From contig CAZTVF010000005.1 in assembly GCA_964616985.1 (NCBI GenBank), positions 15,061 through 79,060 of the forward strand: a DNA stretch of 64,000 bases, in the 5' to 3' direction. Source of the DNA: CAZTVF01 sp964616985. Lineage in GTDB: Bacteria > Planctomycetota > Phycisphaerae > SM23-33. The position numbers and the translations under genes were made by a program. The notes below the pieces were generated by a model that saw nothing but the letters and a program-made list of their open reading frames with translations, was not told where the DNA came from and searched no databases. Of the stretch, positions 8,288 through 15,255 are shown one piece after another (within the stretch, counting starts at the first letter, position 1; each line of letters starts with the position of its first letter).

Positions 8288-8929
8288 TCACTCCGCGTTT
8301 GCTGTTCCGTAAAGCCCGGTCCCAGCGATATATGCGCCCACGGCGTCGGGAACCCAATGTCGTATCGACAGGCCCGTCGCCCGCCGCCGGCGGATTTCGG
8401 TGGACGAGATATCGATCAGCGGCGTGGCCACCACGTTCTCCCTCAGCCGCTGCACAGCCTGCAGGCCCAGGGAATCAGCCAAGTTGTGAAACACGATATC
8501 GAGCTTCGCGTCCCAGGGGGGTCTGACGGCCACCAGCAGCGTGGCCAGGTCGAGCACGTCTTTCACCCGGTGCCAGCTTGGCAGATCCGCCAGCATGTCG
8601 GCGCCGATGACCCAGTTCAACTGCGTCTGCGGGCCGTACTGCTGCCGCAGGAAGCACAGCGTGTCGTAGGTGAAACTTCGGCCGGGGCGATGGATCTCGA
8701 TCTCGCTGATCTCGAAGATGTCGTCCCCTTCGGTCGCCAGGCGGAGCATCGCCAGGCGGTCTGCCGCCGACGCGCGGGCGGGGCCCTTGTGAGGCGGCAG
8801 GCCCGAGGGCACCAGCACGATCTTGCCGATGCCCCTGTGCTCGGCCAGCGACCGCGCGACGATCAGGTGCCCGTTGTGCACCGGGTCGAACGTGCCGCCG
8901 AAACAGACGATGGATTTCGCTTCGGTCAT
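8288..8929 (-). CDS. nadD: Nicotinate-nucleotide adenylyltransferase
   Basis: NadD adenylylates nicotinate mononucleotide in NAD synthesis. The 213-residue product opens with CFGGTFDPVHNGHLIVARS (GxFxPxHxGH motif), has the WVIGADMLADLPSWH substrate-binding segment, and ends with the ISSTEIRRR motif. I start at the ATG giving MTEAKSIVCFGG; upstream in-frame starts would add a non-conserved arginine-rich leader lying inside the preceding gene. The ATG overlaps the TGA of the DUF58 gene (ATGA), so the two are probably translationally coupled. A double hairpin downstream is a likely terminator. Confidence 0.94.
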   Translation of the reverse strand: MTEAKSIVCFGGTFDPVHNGHLIVARSLAEHRGIGKIVLVPSGLPPHKGPARASAADRLAMLRLATEGDDIFEISEIEIHRPGRSFTYDTLCFLRQQYGPQTQLNWVIGADMLADLPSWHRVKDVLDLATLLVAVRPPWDAKLDIVFHNLADSLGLQAVQRLRENVVATPLIDISSTEIRRRRATGLSIRHWVPDAVGAYIAGTGLYGTANAE

Positions 8930-9822
8930 TTTCCCTGTCGCTGGGCGAGGAATTCGAGGAGGGCCTTGTCGAAGGTCATGGCGTTGTCGACGGTGATGAA
9001 ATCCGCCCGCACGCTCTGGCACTGCCGCTTGTACTCATCGATGAACGCCTGAATTTCCTTGAGGTACGACGCGCGGATCGCCTGCGGGTCGACCTCGATC
9101 GTCTCGCCGGTCTCGGGCTCCTCGAACCGCACCTGCCCGTCGAACTCGAACGTCAATTCGCTGTGGTCGAGCACCTGGAAGATGATCATGTCGTGCCCGC
9201 GGTACTTGAGGTGATGCAGCGCCTTGATCACTTCCTCCTGCCCGGCCAGCAGGTCCGACAGCAGGATGATCAGCCCGCGTTTCTTGATTCGTCCGGCCAC
9301 GTCGTGCAGCGCGGCGGCCAGGTTCGTCTTCGCCGACGGCCGCGTCCGCGCGAGGATCGACAGGATATTCATCAGGTGCGACCGCTTGCTCTTGGGCGGC
9401 AGGAAGCCTCGCACCTTCTCGTCAAAGGTCACCAGGCCCACCGAGTCCTGCTGATGCACCATCATGTACCCCAGTGCCGCGGCCAGCGAGATGGCGTAAT
9501 CCATCTTGCTCATCCGGCCGCCGGTGGCGTACGCCATCGACCCCGAGCAATCGACCAGCAGGTATGCGTCGAGGTTGGTCTCGGCCTGGTACTTCTTGAT
9601 GTAGAAGCGGTCGGTCTTGCCGTACACGCCCCAGTCGATCTGGCGAATGTCGTCGCCGGGCACGTACTTGCGGTGCTCGGAGAACTCCACCGAGAAGCCG
9701 TGGTATGGCGAGGCATGCAGGCCCGAGAGGAACCCCTCGACGATGAATCGCGCCTTGAGGTCCAGCCGCACCACCTGCTGGATCACGTCCGGACGCAGAT
9801 ACTGTTCGATGTTCAGTGACAT
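8926..9822 (-). CDS. DUF58 domain protein (von Willebrand A-like)
   Basis: This 298-residue protein has the DUF58 core: YHGFSVEFSEHRKYVPGDDIRQIDWGVYGKTDRFYIKKYQ, followed by a vWA-like domain with the metal-site motif DCSGSM (about residues 92-97) and later aspartates. DUF58 proteins are usually encoded beside a MoxR AAA+ ATPase and act in the cell envelope or in chaperoning of metal-dependent enzymes. No MoxR gene is visible here. There is no clear membrane segment, unlike long DUF58 proteins. It is followed by nadD with a 4-bp overlap. Confidence 0.85.
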   Translation of the reverse strand: MSLNIEQYLRPDVIQQVVRLDLKARFIVEGFLSGLHASPYHGFSVEFSEHRKYVPGDDIRQIDWGVYGKTDRFYIKKYQAETNLDAYLLVDCSGSMAYATGGRMSKMDYAISLAAALGYMMVHQQDSVGLVTFDEKVRGFLPPKSKRSHLMNILSILARTRPSAKTNLAAALHDVAGRIKKRGLIILLSDLLAGQEEVIKALHHLKYRGHDMIIFQVLDHSELTFEFDGQVRFEEPETGETIEVDPQAIRASYLKEIQAFIDEYKRQCQSVRADFITVDNAMTFDKALLEFLAQRQGK

Positions 9823-9945
9823 CGTCTCAGAGTGTACCCCATCGCAAGGGCGGAAGGAAGTGCGGCGCGTGGCTTGGCGGCTGCGTTCGCGTGACGCCCA
9901 GATTCGGTGGGCCCCACCTGGACGTCCAGCCCCCGTAAGCTTCTG

Positions 9946-10106
9946 AACATGTCAGCCCATGGCGGAAACCATGGGATTCGGGGCCGCGTGTCTGCAAGCC
10001 CCGGCAGGGGCGACATACGCGTCGTCCGGTGTCGCCCCTGCCGGGGCTCAGGAAAACGCTCAACTGACCTCATCGACCCACGGCTTCCGCCGTGGGCTAA
10101 CATGTT
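9946..10106. repeat. Nested palindromic element (possible cruciform)
   Basis: In a 400-bp gap without a gene, outer arms (9946-9975 and 10077-10106, AACATGT...CCCATGG.. with its near-complement) pair at about 26 of 30 positions. Each arm is itself a small hairpin (CCCATGG/CCATGGG; CCCACGGC/GCCGTGGG). Inside lies a perfect 19-bp inverted repeat, AGCCCCGGCAGGGGCGACA at 9997-10015 with its complement at 10030-10048. The nested symmetry suggests a mobile REP/MITE-like unit. It sits between two co-directional minus-strand genes. Confidence 0.7.
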
Positions 10107-10224
10107 TGAGGACCGCTTTGCTCAAACGCGTGCCCGCCGGGGGCCGGTACAGGACAGAGCCTTGCCGCGGCAACGGATTCGTCCAGAAACAACGGCCACG
10201 CCTGTCACGAACGTGGGATCGTTC

Positions 10225-11874
10225 TCACTTCGCCAGGAACGCCTCGATGGCGGCGGCGCAGGCGTCGAGCGAGACGCGGCCGGTCTGTGGATTGCCGCGG
10301 ACGCCGCCGATCCACTCGATGGGCTTTTCCATGAAGTACGTCTCGTGCACCTTGTACATCATCTGGTAGCAGAAGCGTTGTGCGTCCAGGACCATCGCCT
10401 CGCGTGCAGCCGGCGGCAGGTCGGACGACAGTCCCGGCCACGTCTTGCCCGCGGCGAGATTGACGGCCGCCAAGGCCGTCACCACCGTGGTGGGGGCCTG
10501 GCCCTGGGCGGCGAACCCGCCGGCTTCATCCAGGGGGCTGTCGATCGGCACCGGCAGCGGCAGGGCGGTTGTCACGCCCTCCCAGTTGCGCGTCTCGGCC
10601 AGGCCCGCGCGGATCATCCAGCAGGCGGACAATGCATCCTGGGCCACCAGCTTGGGCGGCGGCTGTATGGCGGGGGCGTTTGACTCGGCCAGTCGCGACA
10701 GGGCCAGGCCCGCCAGTGTCGCGTTGAGCAGCGAGGCCGGCTGCGTGCTCGAGCGGTCCAGCGTCGCCGTCGGCCAGCCGTCGCGTAAGGCCCGGCGCAT
10801 CGCGGCAGCCAGCTTGGCCCGCACCGCGGCGATCTGGTCGTTGGGCTTGAGCTCGCCGATGGCCAGCAGCATCAGCGCCGTCGCCGCCAGCTGGTCGTCC
10901 TCGGCCTCGGTCATCAGGAATGCCCCGCCGGCTTCTTCGCGCAGGCAGGTCATCGCGTAGTGCATCGCCGCGTTGACGGTCTTGGAATAGTCCTCGCGGC
11001 CGGTGGCCTTGGCCAGGCGGGCGAGGGCGTAGGTGGCGTACATGTGCTCGCGGAGGCTGGGCTGGGCCAGCGGGGCGATGAACTGGCCGCTGGTGTCCTG
11101 GCTGCGGACGAGGAAGTCGGCCACCAGCGACGCCCCCGTGCGGACGGCGTTGGGGTCCATCGCGCCAAACGGCTGCAGGGCCTTGCCGCGATACAGCCAC
11201 ACCACCTTCTCCTGCGGATAGCTGACGAACTGCGCCACCGAGAACGCCGACCATCGTATCGGCATGCGGACATTCTCGGGCTTGACCGGCAGCTGGGCGA
11301 TCGCGAGGTTGCGGATTCTCGACGGCGTGAGGCCGTCCTGCAGCTGGGCCGAGGGGAACACGAAGGATTCATCGACGCCCCGGGTCGCCTTCACGCCGGT
11401 CAAGCCAGGCATGGCCAGGCGGGCGAAGGCCTCGGCGTTGCCGTCGATGGGCACCGTCGCGGTGAATACCTCCAGGTCCAGCGTCGTCGCATCGAGGACG
11501 GCGGGCGTGACCTTGTCCGGCAGAGGCTCCGCGCCGCGCATCACCTCCAGGGCGGCCGCGATCACGTTGCGACCCAACTCGCGCCCTTGCTGAATGCTCG
11601 TGGCGGCAACGACGCCATCCTTCCGCAATGTCAGGCGGGCGGAATAGGGGCGCTTCGCCAGGGCCGCCAGCCGATCGGGGATGAACTGCTTGTCGGCGGG
11701 CGCTCGCGTGCGGAGATACTCGCTCATTGCCGACCTCGCCAGGTCCAGCAGGGCCGTGCCATCGCCAAGGCCAAGCTCGGGGACGGGGGGCAGCGGGTCG
11801 GCCGGCGCCTGTGAATACGCCGCAGAGCTCAGCAAAAGGACGATTACCATCGGAATGGTTTTGGCCATGGGCAT
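10225..11874 (-). CDS. Secreted AMMECR1-like plus alpha-toroid protein
   Basis: The product (about 549 residues) has a signal peptide (MPMAKTIPMVIVLLLSSAAY, cleavage near SQA). Residues about 40-170 resemble an AMMECR1 domain: LLDLARSAMSEYLRT, a TLRKDGVVA strand, ELGRNVIAAALEVMRG, and a LDLEVFTA strand. The C-terminal half (about 260-545) has repeated helix pairs (YATYALARLAKATGREDYSKTVNAAMHYA; AATALMLLAIGEL) like the alpha/alpha toroids of prenyltransferase or six-hairpin glycosidase folds. No catalytic residues can be assigned. The start could be either of two nearby ATGs (11874 or 11868). The domain calls are from pattern recognition and remain moderate. Confidence 0.65.
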   Translation of the reverse strand: MPMAKTIPMVIVLLLSSAAYSQAPADPLPPVPELGLGDGTALLDLARSAMSEYLRTRAPADKQFIPDRLAALAKRPYSARLTLRKDGVVAATSIQQGRELGRNVIAAALEVMRGAEPLPDKVTPAVLDATTLDLEVFTATVPIDGNAEAFARLAMPGLTGVKATRGVDESFVFPSAQLQDGLTPSRIRNLAIAQLPVKPENVRMPIRWSAFSVAQFVSYPQEKVVWLYRGKALQPFGAMDPNAVRTGASLVADFLVRSQDTSGQFIAPLAQPSLREHMYATYALARLAKATGREDYSKTVNAAMHYAMTCLREEAGGAFLMTEAEDDQLAATALMLLAIGELKPNDQIAAVRAKLAAAMRRALRDGWPTATLDRSSTQPASLLNATLAGLALSRLAESNAPAIQPPPKLVAQDALSACWMIRAGLAETRNWEGVTTALPLPVPIDSPLDEAGGFAAQGQAPTTVVTALAAVNLAAGKTWPGLSSDLPPAAREAMVLDAQRFCYQMMYKVHETYFMEKPIEWIGGVRGNPQTGRVSLDACAAAIEAFLAK

Positions 11875-11920
11875 ACTATAGATGATGACGTCGAGGCAGG
11901 GCAATTGCATTATTCAAGGG

Positions 11921-11981
11921 TCGGCGGCCTTCCCAGGCCGCCACCACAGCCGTCTGCAGTTGGCGGCCCAGGAAGGTCGCC
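11921..11981. repeat. Two inverted copies of the GGCGGCCT/AGGCCGCC hairpin family
   Basis: One copy (11921-11943, GGCGGCCTTCCCAGGCCGCC) and a degenerate copy in the opposite orientation (11962-11981, GGCGGCCCAGGAAGGTCGCC) face each other across about 18 bp. They lie at the left of the ~500-bp gap before the GH35 gene; the rest of the gap is comparatively AT-rich. Confidence 0.6.
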
Positions 11982-12216
11982 ACCCCGAATCACAACCGTC
12001 GTCGCGAGCGGTCTGCTGAGTCGCGAAATGGGCATCGCTCGGCTGCTCAGGGCCTCTGGAGCCTTCATCACCGGTTTTACGGCCGGTAAGCCCAAGAGGG
12101 CAAAAAATCTTTAACGGATTGCCGGACAAGAAGATACATCGAAAACTGCGACTTTTCGTCTGGGTTTGGCCGTGCAATTCCAACGATTTGAGGTGATGAT
12201 CCCTAATCACAAAATC

Positions 12217-12275
12217 CTTAGCTTGCCGATTTATAAGCTAAGACGAGCCCGTTGGGCTCGCCGGCGATCCGTTCA
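12217..12275 (+). promoter_or_regulatory. Leader hairpins upstream of the GH35 gene
   Basis: A perfect inverted repeat CTTAGCTT/AAGCTAAG (12217-12224/12235-12242) is followed directly by CGAGCCC-GTT-GGGCTCG (12244-12260) and a CGGCG/CGCCG stem. They lie 110-165 bp upstream of the GH35 start in the AT-richer part of the gap. They could be an operator plus leader structure. No known riboswitch consensus was recognised. Confidence 0.35.
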
Positions 12276-12382
12276 ACGCCGGGGAAAACTGGACCGGTGC
12301 GGAATCGCAGTATGAGGCCGCTTCCGGCGTACACTTAGGCTAAGTCCCCTTAGTTTGGACAGGACGCGCTGGAGAAAGGCAA

Positions 12383-15049
12383 ATGGCTGTCGTTACCTAC
12401 GATGACCGCAGCTTCCTCATCGACGGCCGCCGCGTCTGGCTGGTCAGCGGAGCCGTGCATTACTTCCGCACCCCGGCGGCGTTATGGCAGGATCGTCTGC
12501 TTAAGGCAAAGCGTTGCGGCCTCAATTGTATCAGCACTTCGATTCCCTGGAACTTCCACGAGACGGCCGAGGGCCGGTGGAACCTCACGGGGGATCATGA
12601 CTTGGCGGCCTTCGTGCGCCTGGCGGGCGATCTGCGCCTGTACGTCATCCTCAAGCCCGGCCCCTACGTCGGCGCCGACTGCGACAACGGCGGCCTGCCC
12701 GGCTGGCTGAGCACCAAGACCGGCATCGGCTATCGCACGAGCAACGCCACGTACACTCATTACTATGACAAGTACTTCCGGCAGGTGCTGCCTCGCTTGG
12801 CCGACCTGCAGGTGACGCACGGCGGCAACATCATCCTGATCCAGAACGAAAGTCACTACGACAACACGGTGATGCCCGACCGGCTGAGCTATCTCGAGTT
12901 CGTCAGTCAGCTCTTCCGCCGCAGCGGCTTTGACATCCCCATCATCACCTGCAACGACATCTCGGCCCCGCCCGTTCCCGGCGCGGTGGAGACCGCCGCC
13001 GGCTATGGCACCGCCGAGCTGAAGCGACTGCGCCAGCGTTCGGGCAACGGCCCGATGATGATCAGCGAGTTCCGCCCCGCCCCGGCCGACTGCTGGGGAG
13101 AGGCGCACGCGAAGAGTGACCCGCGCGAGCTGGCCCGCAAGGCGCTGGAAGCCTTGGGCTGCGGCGCGATGTTCGACTATTACACTTGGCACGGCGGGAC
13201 GAACTTCGATTTCTGGACCGCTCGCAGCGACCGCGGCCCCGCGGCCTACCTCACCACCAGCTACGACGGCGACGCGCCGCTGGCTGAGGGCGGCGGGCTG
13301 ACCGAAAAGTATTACTTCAGCCGCCTGGCGAACCTGCTGGCCAACCACATGGGCCCCTTCATCGCCGGCTGCACCATGGACGCCCCGGGCGTGACGGTGC
13401 AGGACTGCACGCAGACGTTCAACATCTCCGGCCCCGCCGGCCGCTGGGCCGTGATCACCAACAACGGGCGGTATGACATCAAGACCGCCCGCGTCGCCTT
13501 GCCCGATGGCCTGGAGCTCGATGTGTCGCTGGAGCCCCTGGGTGCGGTGGCGATCCCGGTGGGCGTCACCCTGAGCCCGACGGTGGTGATGGACTTCGCA
13601 AACCTCATGCCGCTGGGCCTGTTCAACGACCGCTACCTGGTCTTCCACGGGCCGGCGGGCTTCGCGGGCAAGATCAGCCTCAACGGCACGGTGCTGGCTG
13701 TCGCCGTGCCCGCGGGGGAGACGCCCACGCTCGTCGAGGCGCAGGGCCTGACGGTCGTGGTGATGAACAGCGACCTGGCGATGCGGACCTGGGCCATGCC
13801 TGACGGCGTGGTGGTGGGCCCGCAGTTCGTCGGCGCCACCATCGAGCAGGCCTCCGCCGCGCCGCACGCCAAGGACTGCATGCTGCTGCCGCTGGAAGAT
13901 AAGCCCAGCCGCCTGTCCGTCACCCACACCCGCGCGGGCTCGCCCCCGCACATCACGCTGGGCGCGTGGAAGCGTCTGGCCGTGTGCGTCGAGCCCGTCG
14001 CGCAGGACCTGCAGTGGCAGGCCATGCCCGGCCCGCGCGACGTGGACCAGATCGGCATTCATCACGGCTACGCGTGGTATCGGATCGTGCTGGACCAGCC
14101 GCGCCCGCGCAAGGTGCGACTGTACCTGCCGGAGTGCGAGGACCGCGCGACGCTGTTCCTCAACGGCGAACTCATCGGAACCTGGGGCCGCGGCGCCGAC
14201 GCCGAGCGCGAGCCCATCGGCGTCTCGCTGGGCAAGGGCGCCAATACGCTGGTGGCCCTGGTGGACAACCTCGGCCGCTTCAGCGATGAGCCCAACCTCG
14301 GCGGGCGCAAGGGCCTCTTCGGCCACATGTACGACGCCAAGGCGATCAAGCCTCTGAAGTTCAAGGTCAAGGCCGACGGCAGCTTCACGCGGCGACTGGT
14401 GCCCCGGCAGCATTCGCACCTGGCCGGCGCGTTGGAGAAGATGCCGATGGTCTCGGCCGAGCTCTCGATCCCGCTGACGCAGATCACGCCCCTGCACCTT
14501 TCGTTCCATGGCGTGCCGCACGCGGTGGCCATCCTGTGCAACGACCGCATGGTGAAGTTCTTCCCCCAGCCGCCGGCCGGCGAGAACTTCGGCGACGTGC
14601 TGCTGGCGGCCGAGCTTCGCAAGGGAAAGAACAACCTCCGCGTGCTGCTGTGGGGCGACGTGAAGCCCGAGGCGATGGGAAACTTCGGCCTGCACGCGAT
14701 GGAAGAAAACCTCACCGAAAACGCCGCCTGGAGCTTCCGCACCTGGTCGCTGCCGCATGGCGGCGGGCACGTGGTGGGCAAGGACCAGCCGGCGTGGTAT
14801 GTCACGCCGTTCAAGTACAAGCCTACGGACGAGCCGCTGTTCCTCCACATCATCGGGGCCAAGAAGGGCCAGATCTTCCTCAACGGGCACAACGTCGGCC
14901 GCTTCTGGACCGTCGGCCCGCAGGAGCACTACTACCTGCCGGCGTGCTGGCTGAAGGAAGAGAACGAACTGATGATCTTCGAGGAAGGTGGGCTAATCCC
15001 CGCTAAGAGCAGCCTCGAATTCCGCCCCCAGGGGCCGTACCACAAGTAG
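12383..15049 (+). CDS. Glycoside hydrolase family 35 beta-galactosidase
   Basis: The 888-residue protein has the GH35 TIM barrel from the start (FLIDGRRVWLVSGAVHYFRTP; CISTSIPWNFHE; YVILKPGPYVGADCDNGGLPGWL). The acid/base glutamate is E156 in ILIQNESHYDN and the nucleophile is E229 in MISEFRPAPADCWGE. C-terminal beta-sandwich/jelly-roll domains (about 500-870) contain the YRIVLDQPRPRKVRLYLPECED and IFLNGHNVGRFWTVGPQEHYYLP segments. GH35 enzymes remove terminal beta-galactosyl residues. No signal peptide is evident, so it may act inside the cell. The acid/base motif differs from the common IQxENEYG. A GGAGAAAGG Shine-Dalgarno stretch precedes the ATG. Confidence 0.9.
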   Translation: MAVVTYDDRSFLIDGRRVWLVSGAVHYFRTPAALWQDRLLKAKRCGLNCISTSIPWNFHETAEGRWNLTGDHDLAAFVRLAGDLRLYVILKPGPYVGADCDNGGLPGWLSTKTGIGYRTSNATYTHYYDKYFRQVLPRLADLQVTHGGNIILIQNESHYDNTVMPDRLSYLEFVSQLFRRSGFDIPIITCNDISAPPVPGAVETAAGYGTAELKRLRQRSGNGPMMISEFRPAPADCWGEAHAKSDPRELARKALEALGCGAMFDYYTWHGGTNFDFWTARSDRGPAAYLTTSYDGDAPLAEGGGLTEKYYFSRLANLLANHMGPFIAGCTMDAPGVTVQDCTQTFNISGPAGRWAVITNNGRYDIKTARVALPDGLELDVSLEPLGAVAIPVGVTLSPTVVMDFANLMPLGLFNDRYLVFHGPAGFAGKISLNGTVLAVAVPAGETPTLVEAQGLTVVVMNSDLAMRTWAMPDGVVVGPQFVGATIEQASAAPHAKDCMLLPLEDKPSRLSVTHTRAGSPPHITLGAWKRLAVCVEPVAQDLQWQAMPGPRDVDQIGIHHGYAWYRIVLDQPRPRKVRLYLPECEDRATLFLNGELIGTWGRGADAEREPIGVSLGKGANTLVALVDNLGRFSDEPNLGGRKGLFGHMYDAKAIKPLKFKVKADGSFTRRLVPRQHSHLAGALEKMPMVSAELSIPLTQITPLHLSFHGVPHAVAILCNDRMVKFFPQPPAGENFGDVLLAAELRKGKNNLRVLLWGDVKPEAMGNFGLHAMEENLTENAAWSFRTWSLPHGGGHVVGKDQPAWYVTPFKYKPTDEPLFLHIIGAKKGQIFLNGHNVGRFWTVGPQEHYYLPACWLKEENELMIFEEGGLIPAKSSLEFRPQGPYHK

Positions 15050-15175
15050 GCGTCCGGCGGCACGCGAGATTTCTTCGCCCCGCCGATGCTCGGCTATCGC
15101 TCGCCTTTCGGCGCTGTTCGATAGTTGATGCCGGGCGAAGCCGGTTTCACATGGCACCTCGTCTGCGTGTCCGGC

Positions 15176-15213
15176 CGAGCATGCCGGCGCGGGTACGCTT
15201 CGGCATGGCACCC
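15176..15213. repeat. Single copy of the 39-bp CGAGCATGCCGGCGCG... repeat
   Basis: This unit starts CGAGCATGCCGGCGCGGG and ends CGGCATGGCACCCC; ATGCCG and CGGCAT can pair as a stem. Three tandem copies of the same unit lie at 38962-39077, 24 kb away, so it is a dispersed intergenic element. Confidence 0.65.
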
Positions 15214-15255
15214 CTCGGTATCATCTGGTAGGATGCCCTCATCAGGAGCATCCTT

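Noticed and set aside
12244..12360. Riboswitch upstream of the GH35 gene
   Set aside because: Stems are present, but no conserved core of a known riboswitch class could be recognised.
12482..14929. Minus-strand 815-codon open frame opposite the GH35 gene
   Set aside because: Its translation is His/Arg/Asp/Val-rich with no domain, as expected from the opposite strand of a high-GC gene; the plus-strand frame has clear GH35 motifs.
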